Shown: positions 43,700 to 56,285 of the stretch, piece by piece
How positions within the stretch are numbered: position 1 is the stretch's first letter
Layout of the letters: each line of letters begins with the position of its first letter
From: Sepiola atlantica
Lineage: Eukaryota; Mollusca; Cephalopoda; Sepiida; Sepiolidae
Reading direction: 5' to 3'
DNA length: 64,000 bases
NCBI GenBank assembly: GCA_963556195.1
Contig: OY744537.1
Coordinates: 19,645,274-19,709,273, forward strand
Made by a program: the position numbers and the translations under genes
The notes under the pieces: model-generated
What the model saw: only the letters and a program-made list of their open reading frames with translations
Told to the model about the DNA's origin: nothing
Database searches by the model: none

Positions 43700-44540
43700 A
43701 TAGGGTGTGACACTATCATGGCCTAAGTTGCCCCTCTTCATGGAATCTTATTTTGATGCACCACTGTGACAAGATCCGAGCACGGTCTCGGAGCTGTTGT
43801 GGCGATATATGTCATCTTTGGGCCACAAGAGTCACATTTGCTCTGACCAGTTTTTGTTAATAGTTTTGTGCTCACGCTGTGAAATTAGACCCACGAAACT
43901 CTTATATTGAAAATGTATACTTTATTTTCACTTAATCGTTTTATCAGTCTAACTCATCGTAGTAGTTGGCCAGGGAACATGAAAGATCTTATAACTAACA
44001 GTTTATGGTTTCAAATTATCAATGTTATAGTGAGTGAACTTGAGACAGAACAATGTGACCTAAAATTCTCAAAATGCACTACTTTTTTGTGACCAACGAT
44101 TTGTTTACGTTTTATGGGAAACTATTTATGTTTACTACGTTATGATTAACCGCAAGTCAAATCTTTCTCTTCAGTCTGAATGGAGCCAGATATGTTTTTC
44201 GGAGCTCTCTATTCATTCCCTCGAGAGGAAACTTAATAATATGCAATTATCAATGTATTCTATATGTACATAATGAAGAGAGAGAGGGACACAACTCAGA
44301 TAACACTTCCATCATGGCTATGACTACTTTGACTACTAATGTGTCAACTAACAACGCAGCTATTTACGTGATGAGTCGCAGTCCAGATACGTTTGTGACA
44401 TGAAAAAGACGCAACCGTAATGTAACGAACCGCTTTCTTGATGCCGGTCAATTTGTTGGGATTGAGAATTCCAGACTGTAATGCTACAACGATAAAATCA
44501 AGTCTAATCTAATCTAATATAATTCCTTTCACTTTGGATG
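43700..44540 (-). mobile_element. Possible LTR (minus orientation), edges unclear
   Basis: The left tip TGTGACACTATCATGG and a minus-strand AATAAAG at 43915-43930 followed by a 200-base U5-like stretch fit an LTR read on the minus strand. A right end at CGTTTGTGACA (44400) would give TG...CA, but no target duplication is visible. Low confidence. Confidence 0.3.
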
Positions 44541-44779
44541 AAGCATAGGGTTTCAACAAAAATTCTCCATCTGTCTGGATTCCTTAGTAATAGATGATAA
44601 TTTCATATTCTTTCCTTTTGTTATATATCCCTAATGAGTCCAATAATGTTATAGGGTCCGTCTTTCATGTGATAGGACTGAAGCTGTTTTCTTGATTCTT
44701 TTCTTGGAAAGGGAGGTACATTCATGAAGAAAACTGTTTTAATTATGTTTCGGAAATTTTAAAATGATTAATAATTTCG

Positions 44780-44856
44780 ATTATTCTTGCACCTGAAGAA
44801 GGTCAGAAGTTACATCATCCGAAACGTGAAAATAATTACCAAATCCAAATAATACA
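44780..44856 (+). repeat. CTGAAGAAGG family copy 4 (half)
   Basis: CACCTGAAGAAGGTCAGAAG is followed by TTACATCATCCGAAACGTGA and a short tail ending CCAAATCCAAATAATAC. Confidence 0.75.
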
Positions 44857-45297
44857 CATTATTTTAATTTTATATATATATTTTATTTGTTTATCGAACT
44901 ACTCCCTTATACCTAGAGTTGTTTTTGTCTGGACCATCCCCACACATGCTCTCCGGATTTTACATGATGTCTACCTTCACTAAGATTCTAGCAGCAACTG
45001 AAATCAAACTTCAAATCTTTCCTATGTCACATGATCAAGCCAACCTACTAGCTATTTACTTTTCCTATGTGGATAGTGGTTATTCCCCATTATACTTGAT
45101 AATCACATCTACACCTCAAAAGTATATTAATAATGTTTTTAATGGATTGACTGTAGTCAAAGGCTCCCTGCAGGCTCCCTTTTCATTGACCAATACACTG
45201 AGATGTATGGGAGGGCACCACTACTTTCTCTGGATTATTGCACTTACCTTTGATCCTCACTTTATGATGGTGAATCATCAAGTACGATTTTATTTGG

Positions 45298-45372
45298 ATC
45301 TTTGGTATGACTAGACTGAGGATTGAACCCCAGGCTCTCGGACCATTAATCAACACACTAATCATTATAACA
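45298..45372 (-). mobile_element. tRNA-like SINE head fragment
   Basis: The minus strand has TAGTGTGTTGATTAATGGTC then GGGGTTCAATCCTCAG, an A/B box-like pair. The 131-codon + frame upstream (44919-45314) overlaps it and is not recognised; it is probably not a gene. Confidence 0.45.
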
Positions 45373-45811
45373 AATGATATTCAACACTTTCACCTTCTGT
45401 TGCTTTGTAAATTCTTTTGTTAGCATCCCTTATGCAATGGAGTATATTATGGTGTAGGGATGAAAATCCTATACCTACCACCCTTCTTCTTTTTTATTGG
45501 CACTGGCTATCATAGAGTTGTAAAATAAAGATTACAACTGATCATTGGCCTTATCTTCCATTTGCAAACCAAAACAATTTGAGAGTTAAAAATAGATTAA
45601 GACATTAACCAATTATAGTATTTTATTTTGCAGGTTTAAGATAATGGAGAATCACATTTCAAATATGTAATTGAAAAATTCTCTATAAATAATTGAAAAA
45701 CTCTGGCATTGTCTTGCTTGTAAAATATGTGGGATTCAAATATCCACAAAAGCTCTGTACCGATACACATACAACTTCACCAGGAAAATGGTCGTGCAAA
45801 TATATATCCTA

Positions 45812-46140
45812 CTAGCTGTACCTACCTGGCGTCGCCTTGGATGCAGTGAAGTTATTTTAGTTTTTAATTTTTATTTTTTTTTAACACATTTTTAAACTTA
45901 AGGTAAACAACTCTTATAATATTCTTCAATTAAAAATGAGTTATCCCCCTTTGCTAATTTTTTTAAGGGATTATCTAAAATGTTTCATATTAGCATTAGT
46001 CTGGGCCGGACTGAGTAATTTTAAAAATTATATTGTAGTAAAGAACATTATTATATTGCTAATAACATGGTATAAAAATGACAAATGAAAATCGGCCAAT
46101 CAGAAGCAAAGTTTGATTTGTCAGCTTAAACGCTATTTAG
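45812..46140 (+). repeat. Dispersed repeat, relative of 10.61-11.17 kb
   Basis: It shares GGATGCAGTGAAGTTnTTTT at the edge and AACATGGTA ... AAATGAAAATCGGCCAATCA inside. Confidence 0.7.
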
Positions 46141-46960
46141 GCCTGATTTTGAAAATCCGCCAAGAAAACTTTATAACTAAAGACCACACACGATCCTGGT
46201 GATGGTACCAATATGTAACAGGTACCCCACTCTCTTCACCCCGTGGGTATCGTTGTCGGCCACTCACGCACAGGTGTTTGATATCCTGGTCGCGGTGCCA
46301 ATTAAAACGGAGTGTATAGTCGTTCTCCACACAGAGATCTTGCCAGACCGTGAACACTCTTTTGGCCGATGATCGTCATAGTGGCAGTAAAAAAAAAGGA
46401 TATGTCGAATTTCCTCCGGTCGGATGATGATAGCTGGCTCTGTCGATCTCGTCTCTGTGAAGGCAAGGTTATACAAGCAGAACAAATCGACAATAGGAAT
46501 AATGGCAAACAACTCGGCGATTTCTTTACGTATGAAATAATTATTAACAAATAAAGGAAAGAATCATTTTAACCTTGAAGTAAAGTCTATTTTTGGTAAT
46601 GTCTTTTTTTTTACTAAACTATTTCGTCGTCTCTCTCTCTCTCTGCATGTTTGTCTCTTTACGATTGCTAGGTCTTAATTAAGTCATTAATCTCTGTTTA
46701 GAAAATGGTGGCCGAGCCCGGGCTACGACTCCCACGGGATCCGAGAATTTCGTTCTAAACCCAAAAGTCCTTTCTCTTACCGAAAACGTGTATTTCCCTT
46801 TCCAACCTACTTCTATAATCCTTCTTCCTCTCTCGGGAGTGGGTGGTGTACGCGATACGGACTTACTCTCTTTCTCTCTCCCATCCCTTTTTCTGAGTCT
46901 TTTGGATATATGATTAACTTTAAAGTGAAACAAGAGGTCAAATATCAAACTAATAATTTT
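46141..46960. other. GC-richer block, unrecognised
   Basis: The frames 46264-46512 (minus, ...AFTETRSTEPAIIIRPEEIR...) and 46679-46948 (minus) lie in less AT-rich DNA. Neither is recognised. It may be LTR or other element remains. Confidence 0.3.
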
Positions 46961-48150
46961 TAATATTGTTCAAAAGTTGTATTAAATAGCTGAATACCCC
47001 CCCCCCCCAAAAAAATGCAAGAAATTGTTTTATACCCTTTTTTTATTGTAGTATTTAATCCATTGAACAACATAAAAAAATAGTGTAAGATCAGAAAGCA
47101 TCTGAATATGATGTTAAAATAAATGACCGCCATTGAATGAGAACATTCTATATCTTCACATGACATAAATAGTTTTAAATTAGAAAATTGAAAATGAGTT
47201 CTTTTAACAATGAAGCCTTTTAGTTAATGTCTTTTTATTGCCAGGGGTGTCTTTCAGTTATACAATTGTTATTCACGATGTCATAACGTCTTTGACAGTA
47301 ACTTGAGCAAGTTTTCAATATTGCATTATTTGGTAAGAAGTGGCATTCAATCCTCATTTTCATCTAGAATTTGTTTATAGTTCATATTTTCACATGTCAT
47401 ATTTTGACAAAGTTCACAGACAACATTTCAGCAAAACCTAAATATTATGCATAGTCAATAATGTTAAGATGGCTGAAGCAGGGATATTATTGGCACATAT
47501 TTTCCCTCTTGAATAGTTCATCTCCATATAGGGTTGAGGTTTTCACTCATACCCATCCATTTCATAACTCGGAAATCAGTTTGCTTTAAGTGATGTTTTC
47601 TCGTTGAGTCTCTGGGTGGCAATCGCTCTTGTCTGACAAATTCTTTGCAGCAGCCATTTTCTTGCAACTATTTTTAACATTGTTAAAAAGTCAGTAGTGA
47701 TAAAGAGTCAAACATGGACTCTTTAAATAATGACACTATTGCCTTACACCCAGCACTTTCTACAGTAATTTCATCTTTGCATGGAGTACATAAAATTTGG
47801 GAACAACTTTGTAAGACAGAACCTTTGCTGATGATTTCTTGATACAAGTTTTTTTTTTACCCCAACACTGAAGATTTTGGAGTTAGTATCACACCCTGTG
47901 AAAATAAACCAGTACAAACATCATTCCCAAGAAAAGCTTTCAAAGTTTTAATATTGTACACAAATGAATTTCTCGTGTCAGATTGAAAGAAGAGTTTCTT
48001 GCTGTCAGTTTTCTCCGTGTACAAAAGCAATATCAACAAGTCTGTGTCTTCGCCAATAAGGGTTAGGGTTGATTTGGCTATTTGCACGTCTGCATCTCTG
48101 TTTGCTTGTATGACTGCAATTTTATTGCTCCAGTTGCACTGTTATTGTTG
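46961..48150. other. Intron, nothing recognised
   Basis: AT-rich unique-looking sequence without exon signals that I could trust. Confidence 0.4.
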
Positions 48151-48385
48151 TTATTGTTGGGATTCATGGCATGTCAACCATTGTCACATCATCTTATGCC
48201 GAAATCGTACATGTTTTTGTATACTTGTTGAGTCATCCTCTTAACTAATCGAATTTTAGTCCATCCCATTCATCGTTTTCCAACCCTCTCACAGTATTAT
48301 TCATCATTCAATTGGCAATCTCATTAACCCTTATCTTAGAATGGCCTTTAGTTTTGGTAAGCGATGACTCGTTAGTAAAAAAAAA
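48150..48385 (+). pseudogene. LINE 3' end, copy E
   Basis: In + orientation it ends CTCATTAACCCTTATCTTAG ... GGTAAGCGATGACTCGTTAG, like copy C. It keeps only the last 230 bases. Confidence 0.7.
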
Positions 48386-48607
48386 AGCCCTAATATGGCT
48401 TAACTTCAGAAAATTAAATATTTTCTAAGCCAATATCTTCAATTCAACAGTTTTCATTATAGCTGTATTTGTAAAAAAAATATTTTGGTTTCTGACAGTT
48501 ATTAAAGGGTTCAAACGAGCCTGCTTAGTAAAGCTCTATAAAGGGATGTAAGGGATGCACATTTTTGAGATTATAGTTTTGCCTAACATAGGTGCTTCAG
48601 CTCCAGG

Positions 48608-48830
48608 GCTATGGAGTCGGTAACCCAAACACTCGACTCGGATTCCTTAAATTTTAAAAGCTAGCTCTGACTCCAACCTAAGAAATCTTCCACTAGTTGT
48701 TGTTTTGGGGTCATTTTATGCTGAAATCACATGGAGTCGGTAACCCAAACACTCGACTCAGATTCCTTCAGTTTTAAAAGTTCTGACACTGACCTAAGAA
48801 ACCTTCCACTAGTTGTTGTTTTTTTGGGGG
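48608..48830 (+). repeat. Two-unit tandem repeat with ATGGAGTCGGTAACCC
   Basis: ATGGAGTCGGTAACCCAAAC at 48619 recurs at 48731, and CCACTAGTTGTTGTTTT at 48690 recurs at 48807. The units are about 112-117 bases. Confidence 0.85.
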
Positions 48831-49496
48831 TTTTACGACATATCAACCATCATTGGGTCATTTTAGCTTGAAATCAAACGTCTTTTTTATACGATAAGTT
48901 TTTGTAGATTGATTTGAATTTGGAGAGATTTTCTTCTCAAATGGTGAACTATTTTTGTTGATCTAATGATGACCAATATCCATTTCAGTTGTGATTGTAA
49001 TTATTAACAACTCTTTGTTGCTTTCATCGTAAAGGTAAGGCAACTTCTTCCAAATAAATGTTATTGCCTCTGTAATATTAATAGTATTTTCCACGGCGCT
49101 AGTCTTGCTATGCTCGTGGTCAGTGTGGTTCTTAAAGTATGTTGGGTCTTTCATATGCGTCTTTCATTATTCTTTTCCACACTGTTGCAGTGAAAGATGC
49201 ATAAATATCAACAAGTGCTGATAGTTGTAGTTTTTATCCAGAATTTTTATGTAGGTTTCAGATTCTGTTATTCCTCTGATTGCAATTTATTGTCCATTAC
49301 GTATGAAACTAGTAACAACATTTTAAAATGTCTAACGTAATACAATTTTATCCTGTGATGCTAATTCTGCTGTCCCGGAATTTAAATTGTTAACGTCTTT
49401 CCTGGAATTTTTTGTCATCTAACCGACTTCACGTGCGTGTTCTTGGCTGCTTTTTAAAATTCTCTTATTTTCTCCAGCTTTTTGTTCATTTGATTT

Positions 49497-49545
49497 TTTT
49501 CACCTGAAGATGATTCAACGAAAGAATCGGAAACGTTTCTGATAC
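49497..49545 (+). repeat. CTGAAGATGATTC motif, relative of the CTGAAGAAGG family
   Basis: CACCTGAAGATGATTCAACG then AAAGAATCGGAAACGTTTC. GATTC and GAATC pair across an AACGAAA loop, followed by GGAAACG. Confidence 0.6.
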
Positions 49546-49799
49546 ATATCGAACATAAATTTGATTTTAATACAAAAAAGATCATGAGAAAAATTGAAAA
49601 AATAAAAGAAGGTATAATTAAGCAAAGAAGAATTCTGTTATTTTTAACAATTTTACTTACATATATACATACATATATATTTATGTATATATTTTTTCTT
49701 CGGGGAGGGTAGATTCTTGGATCTTATCAGCTAGAATCTCATTGGATGTTTTGCTCCACTTTTCAAACTGTGAGTAGTGGTAGCAAAACAATAGCACCT

Positions 49800-50180
49800 T
49801 CTTTTGTGCAAGTCAACAGTCCATGGTTGGGCTTTTAAGCCTCTTATGTTTCTTTTTTTGTTGTTGCTGCATTTGATGGAGATAGGGGGCCGGGACCTTT
49901 TGTCTCAAGGCCTGATGGCTGACCCTGGTTGGCCGACCCTGGTTGGCCTCTGTATTGGCTGGAGCACCATTTCCAGAGGCAGGAAGGTTTACACCATTGC
50001 TTACATCTTCCTGCCTGGTGTATGTACGGGTTGATGGACCCTTTTTATCCTGGGTGCCGGCCTGCCAGTATTTATTTTTGTTTTTATTCATATTTTTTAT
50101 TATTCATTTCCTCATTGTCAACAGCTTCTAATTGTTTATTCGAAGCTGTCCTCTGAGTAGAAGGGGTGCCCCCGTTCGCA
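49800..50180. repeat. GC-richer SINE-like block
   Basis: GGCTGACCCTGGTTGGCCGACCCTGG is an 11-bp direct duplication inside (49918-49943). GGTGCCGGCCTGCCAG follows. There is no A/B box pair I trust. Class unknown. Confidence 0.35.
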
Positions 50181-50975
50181 ATTCAGGAGACGTGCTAGAT
50201 GGCTTGAGGAGACAGCACACCATTTTTTTAAATATTTGGTCAGGGTTTACTTCAAGTAAAAAGTATCCTCATGTCAGAGTCTCTGACAAACCCCTGTACA
50301 GAGAGACCGAAGACACTCAAGGGTGGTGTCTAGTAGGCATTCAAGTCCTCCCCTATATATATATGTGAGTGTGTGCATGTGAAAATATTATTCTGATATT
50401 ACTTGTGAAGGAGGAGAGGGAAGATAATGATATATGATGATGAAGGAAAATATCTTGCCATGCATTATTGATTTTATTCAGTTGAAATTTTGAGGCATTC
50501 CATTTGTATAAATCTTATAAGTGTGACAGAACTGTCACATCTATCTGTTTTTCTCTCCCCCCCTCTTTCTTTCTCTGTATGCCTGTCTCCTTCTATCCCT
50601 GTCTGTTTCTCCATCAGATGTCTGCCTTTTTTTTTGTCTTACTCAATGTCTTTTCTTTCTCATATTTTAAAAATGTTTGTCTATTTTTCAGCTAAAATTA
50701 ATTTTTTGATCTTTAATCTTCAGTAGTTATTTTTTACAAAAAAACTGGCAATGTTCAGTTTTTTATTTAAATTAATTTTAAATCTAAAATAATATTTAAA
50801 TTCGTCTTAATTATTTGTGTATTTACTTGATATTTAAAATGAGATAACTTTCTCAATATATTTGACTTTAGATACATCTAAATGAATAAATGCAAAAGTT
50901 TTTTCCACCTATCTTAACATCAAAACGGCTTATGCTTATTTAATTCTATGATAAAACATAACATTTTGAAATACC

Positions 50976-50977
<2 letters not shown>

Positions 50978-51016
<39 letters not shown>
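50978..51016. repeat. (TA)n microsatellite
   Basis: Pure TA. A (TG)n run follows at 51311-51334, and the repeat edge ACCGGGCAACGCCGAGTA lies at 51399. Confidence 0.95.
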
Positions 51017-51019
<3 letters not shown>

Positions 51020-52029
51020 ATCTGCAAAAAGCCACAAATACCTACAGGTATACTTTATAAACAGTTTCTTATAAATTAATATTCTGCAATATACATTTGT
51101 AATTTGTATTGTCATATTCTCTTATATATATGCAATATTTTCGTCAGTAGTAATATCATTAATAATTAGTAATATCATTATAATTATTAATAATATTAAT
51201 TAAAGCGATTTAATTAAAAAAAAAAGGATAGTGTTTAAAAAATCTTTCAGCATTTCATTTGAAAGGGAGGTAATTTACATAAAAACTACCAGAGACTACT
51301 TTCTCCTTTTGTGTGTGTGTGTGTGTGTGTGTGTACGCACGTCCAGTTAAAACTCAGAAAATATAAAGGTGTGTGTCTTCTATTTTCTTAGCCAAGACAC
51401 CGGGCAACGCCGAGTATATCTTCTAGTAAAAATAATAAAAAAATTAAAACCTATTTCATTTAATTTCCCATGGTAATATGATGTTCTATTGGCTTTTCTA
51501 AGTCATGTCTCGGTTGCTTCCCGAAGCTTAGACGTGCCACTTTACACAGTATGTGAGCTGTTTCAAGGATGCTCAACTAATGTGTACGTCCAATGGTATA
51601 AAGTAAATCTAATGTCAAGTCTTGTTAGAATTATTTTTGTACTCCAACTTTGTAAGGTAATTTGCATAAAGTCACTTATGCAAATTACCCGCTATTACTT
51701 GAGGAGTTGCTTGCAACAATAAAGAGAAGAAGAGAAAAAATTAACAGCAAGCACTTCTCATATATTATTCTTTCTTTCTGTAACAAAAGAAAAATCCCTC
51801 CAGAACAACTGTTTTGGAAAACTTTAACCCGACATATACATTACCTTTTTTGCGTTTTACTTGTAAAATATATGCAATTTTAAGTACAAGGATTTTGTTG
51901 GTGTTACTTATTTTTCTAAATTGACGAAGTTGTTCGGATAAAAAGGAATTAACAGAAGAAAAAAAAGAGGTGCGTTAGAAATAAAAAATTATTTCTAACA
52001 GTCTTTGCATTTTTTTATCTATTTTTTTT

Positions 52030-52400
52030 AGATGGTTCCAAGTGTACCAATCACGATGAGTATCACTGTCACATTTGAGGCTCTTTGGATTCTCTTTCTT
52101 TCCAATCTTAAGTCCTATTATCTATCCACCTTCTCTCCCTCAGTCTGGGTAACGTTTTGGTCTTCGGTTGTAGCTATCTTGACTAGTGCTCACTCTTCTG
52201 CACTAGAGTAATATTGGGTTGATTATGCTTTAGCTTCTTATCTGTATAGATAGTCATGTCCCAGCGAATTCTAACATCTCCATTCTCTGTGACTGTCATG
52301 TGTTGATGGTCATACCACTTGTCGGTATACCCTGTCTCGTATTTTCTACATATTTCGCAGGGGAATAGTAAAGCTACTTTCTCTTGGTATTTCCTCTACT
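52030..52400 (-). pseudogene. LINE C-terminal nuclease-like domain fragment
   Basis: The minus strand reads CEICRKYETGYTDKWYDHQH, then MTVTENGDVRIRWDMTIYTD, then KKLKHNQPNITLVQK. It corresponds to the retroelement C-terminal block KY-L-R-EKWYEH-PE-V-EN--V-I-WDF-IQTD--IEHRRPDIVVVDK. The catalytic-type Asp (RPDIV) is Asn-Ile here (QPNIT) and stops follow, so it is dead. Confidence 0.7.
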
Positions 52401-52559
52401 CTCTCTTTCTCTGGTGAAACTTCTTGCAAACATTGACAGTATAACTTACTGTTTCCTCTGAGTCAATGAATACAAAATCTTGCTATGTCTTGTTTTAAAC
52501 ATATGTATATATATACTATATTAAATAGGCTAGGGAATTTTATTTATTTTATTTTTTTT

Positions 52560-52995
52560 TACTAACGGGTCACCACTTATCAAGGCCTGGAGTTCACTCG
52601 AGGATAAGGATCAATGAGATTGTCAGTTGGACGATGATCATCACCACGAGCGGATTCAAAACAATGGATGGAATGGGCAGAACATTATAATTGATTATCA
52701 AAGGGTACAGCTCAACAAGTATTTGTTTACATTATACTTGAAGACGACCATGTTGTAGTCGGTTGGGAAGAAACCTCATGGTATTTTGTTCCACAGATGG
52801 AATGTTCTAGGAAAAAACTTTGTTCATGGAAGTTGTTTTGTTTTTGGTACCGAGAGAGAGAGAGAAAGGAAAGTTCTTTGTTGTGGTTGTAGCTAGAAAA
52901 GTTCTTGCCGTGAATGTTTTACAGCGGGGAGGGGAGGAGGGGACCAAGGATTGGAGCTCAGTCGAGCACCTACCATGAACTTTATAGATTTTCAT
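52560..52995 (-). pseudogene. LINE 3' end, copy F
   Basis: The minus strand reads VHGRCSTELQSLVPSSPPRC then KNFPFSLSLGTKNKTTSMNK, then a shifted frame with WNKIP-GFFPTDYNMVVFKY then VNKYLL. These are the FHGRCSSEL...P...R-TR, LWN-LP and FP--YN---FK-NVNK blocks of CR1/jockey-type ends. One frameshift and one stop are present. The + landmark GGTCACCACTTATCAAGGCC is at 52566. Confidence 0.82.
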
Positions 52996-53345
52996 GTCTT
53001 CGATAATTCTAACATCTCTGTGGCTGCCATGTGTTGATGGTCATATGTATATATACTTTATTAAATAGGCTAGGGAATTTTATTTATTTATTTATTTTTC
53101 TAATGGGTCACCACTTATCAAGGCCTGCTGGGGGCCACTCAAGGATAAGGTATACTCTGTCTCGTATTTTCTATATATCTCTCTGGGGACCAGTAAAGTT
53201 ATTTTTTCTTGGTATTTCCTCTACTCTCTTTTTCTCTGGGGAAACTTCTTGTATACATTGACAATCTCTGAATACCAAATCTGGCTATGTCTTGTTCTAA
53301 ACATATTTATATGTGCATAAATTTAAATAGGCTGAGGAATTGTGG
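52985..53345. repeat. Rearranged second copy of the 52.2-52.6 kb segment
   Basis: GTGTTGATGGTCAT, ATTAAATAGGCTAGGGAATT, the LINE landmark GGTCACCACTTATCAAGGCC (53105) and TACTCTGTCTCGTATTTTCT recur, but in an order different from the first copy. This implies duplication with later insertion or inversion. Confidence 0.8.
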
Positions 53346-54475
53346 AATTTGTTTTGCAAATATTTTTCAAATGTCTTTCTGCTTTTTTTTATTTTGGTTT
53401 TCAGCATTCGTTGGTGGACATTCGTTTACAATTTGGATTCATGCCAACTTCTTTCACCTTTTGTAGATTATCCACAGATAGATCATAGTGGGAGGATGCA
53501 AGAGAGAATATCCCCTTCACCTAGAAGTGTTGTTTTGTTGTTTTCATTGGAGTTTTGTGTTTAATTTGCTTCTCGCTTTGATTTTACAGAAAATAACCTT
53601 CCTTAGAATCTAGTATTCGTACTATGAGCCAAATAATACAGATTTATTCAGTATTTTCTACTAGTAAAAAAAAATACTTTAATATAGCAATTTTAACTGT
53701 AATAAGGTAACGTAAGTTAACTCCCTTGTTCTAGTTAATCACCCTTGAAAAAGAACCCTCCATTCGATAGATGTCTTATTTATGTTTGTACAAAACTATT
53801 CTTAGCTGAATGAAGCTTCATAAGCTATACCGCTCTTCCCTGTTTTTATTACAATACCTTATGTATATAAATCGATTATTATACTAAATCTGAGTGAATC
53901 AACATTTGTTTCCTAAAAGCTTTTTTCCTGTATGTTTTAATGACACAAAATACATGCTAAAATATTTCTTAGTTCTTGGATTAACTTATGTTTGAAAAAT
54001 AATTCCGTTTTAATTCTTCTAATTAGCCATAATTTGTAATTAACTGAACAAGTCACTCATCTCTTCCTTACCGTGGCTGTATTTCTTTCACCCTCTCTCA
54101 CTGTGTTGATTGAATCACTTTCTAATATTTTTTAGTGTCTCCATGAGCATTTAGAGAAAGTGTGACTCCTTTTTTTTCAACGTTGATTGTTAATTGCTTT
54201 AATTTGCCATCTAATTTATCGGCATTACATAACCCATAGTTGGTTGCTATGCCGTAAAACAAACCAAACCATCTAATTTACTTACGTGTTTACAGTGTGT
54301 ATCAACACATGGTAAACACATGTGAATTAGGTAGCAAAATAATAATTTCTTAAAGAATTTTCACGAGCTATCACTGGCTGTTACGTCTCTCGAAGGAGTG
54401 ATTAACTTTTATTAGGAAAAAAAGGTGATCGCAAAAGAAAAAAAAAAAATGTTCAGACAAAAAAAACAAAAAAAC
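53346..54475. other. Intron, mostly unassigned
   Basis: A palindrome lies at 54276-54334: CTAATTTACTTACGTGTTTAC and GTAAACACATGTGAATTAG flank an 18-base loop. There are no exons. Confidence 0.5.
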
Positions 54476-54484
54476 TTTAATATC

Positions 54485-54565
54485 TAAACCCTAGCCCCTA
54501 ACCCTAACGAAACCAAAAATAATTTTCAGTAAAAAAAAACAAAAACCTAACTCTAAACCCTAACG
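54485..54565 (+). repeat. Degenerate telomere-like CCCTAA words
   Basis: AACCCTAGCCCCTAACCCTAACG and TCTAAACCCTAACGACG (split) lie 50 bases apart in an A-rich setting. Confidence 0.7.
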
Positions 54566-54830
54566 ACGCCATTTTTACCTGATTACAAACAAAAAATAAT
54601 TTTCATAAAAAAAACACACTTAAAAAAAATATAATTTATCACCTGTTTATTCTTATTTCTTTGTTGAAAAAAAATAAATATTTCGTTCATACAATTTGAC
54701 ATAATGTATTATTTGATTTTTGTTTTCTTTAATTTTTTACTTTAAATGTTGACTAATGTTGTTGTTTTTTTTCTCCCCCCTCCCTATTTATAAATCCAGC
54801 TTCGTTTTTTATTTTTGGACGCGGGTAGGT

Positions 54831-54910
54831 CAACTGACTTGGTGTCGGTACTTTCTGGCGGTTTATGTAAACATCTGGAAAGTATCGACGTCAAGTTGAT
54901 TTTAGCGTGT
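54831..54910. repeat. Palindrome family copy 1 (ACTTTCTGG ... CTGGAAAGT)
   Basis: GTCGGTACTTTCTGGCGG, TTTATGTAAACAT, CTGGAAAGTATCGACGTCAAG; imperfect arms extend to CAACTGACTT/TCAAGTTGA. Confidence 0.85.
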
Positions 54911-56199
54911 GTCGTGATCTAAGAAAGCACCAAAAAGCTCAATAATAAATAATATTTAAAAAAAATTTTTTGGGGAAAAAAATTAACAAATAAAGTCTAA
55001 ATTGTTGAAAAATAGACTACATCAGTCAAAATTTTATTTTCTATGAAACTATAATTATAGGTTATAATAAAAAAAATATTACATGATTTATTAATATTTA
55101 AAAATATGAAACTCCTGTACAAACTGAAGTGCAATTCATAGCAGCCACAATTATTTAAAAATATGTATGATGTGAACTTTAGTAATTTAATCTTTAGTAC
55201 AAGACTTATATACCATTTCTAATTTTTATTAATATAAAGATAAAATCATATAAATATTACATGATTAAGATAGGTGATAAAGAATAGCGAATTACATAAG
55301 TGTATAAAAATAGTAAATTTCTCGGTTCTTGAAATTTAATACTTAACAACAATAAAAATAAATATGGATTCTAGTAATTTAAATTCATTCATAAAAAACT
55401 CAATTTTTTTGATTAACAAAATAAACATTTTTATCATACAAATATTACACGATTTATAAAAATGTTAAAATAAACTAATATCTATTCAAACGATGAAAGG
55501 AGAATTTTAAAAGAATGTTTGCACAAATTCATTTGACAAATAATTTCGCGAAACATTTGAAAGATTTATTCAAGAATTTTCTTTAAATTTTTTAATGTAA
55601 AATCTTATTTAAAAAGAAATAATGCATGTTTATATCTTCTAATCTTACATATAAAGTTATCCTGTCGGATTTTATAAAGTCTGACAATTTATCTGACATA
55701 TCGATACTTGATTCTTTGAACTTTGTTTTTTTTCTTCTTGCACTATGTTATTAGCACAAATATATTTTATTTCACTTCAATTATTTTATAAAAATATTTA
55801 TTATGGCTAAGAAAACTGTTAGAGTGGAGACATTTTCCCTTACTCACCAAAACAGATTAAAGGGAAGTTATTGTGTGCAATTATACAAAAAAAATTTCCT
55901 CGAGTTTTTCAAAAATAAATATATTAATTAAATTATGCAACTTTAAGCATGTCTGTGTGTGTTTCTCGTCTCAACATTAATTACCAATTATTATTTGTTT
56001 TGTTTTTTTATTATTAATCGATTTGTGTCAAATACTAAAAAAAACTTATTAAAAGATCCATATTTCACAAAACAATTTGATTACAAGTCACTATAATAAA
56101 TTTTTTTTATATAAACAAGTCAATCATTTTTCTTTTTAATCCTGGACAATAACTAATAAAAACAGTCGTCTGCTTATTTTCTCGCAATTTGATTGTCTA

Positions 56200-56285
56200 A
56201 CCGCTTCAGTACTTTCCGGCGGTTTATGTAAACATCCGGAAAGTACCGATGCCAAGTCGATTTTAGCATGGGCCCTAATCTAAGA
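56200..56285. repeat. Palindrome family copy 2 (GTACTTTCCGG ... CCGGAAAGTAC)
   Basis: Perfect 11-bp arms at 56209-56219 and 56236-56246 around CGGTTTATGTAAACAT. The downstream flank GATTTTAGCATGGGCC matches that of copy 1 (GATTTTAGCGTGTGTC). Confidence 0.9.

Noticed and set aside
44919..45314. 131-codon plus frame
   Set aside because: No recognised domain, no splice or promoter context, and it runs into a tRNA-like SINE fragment.
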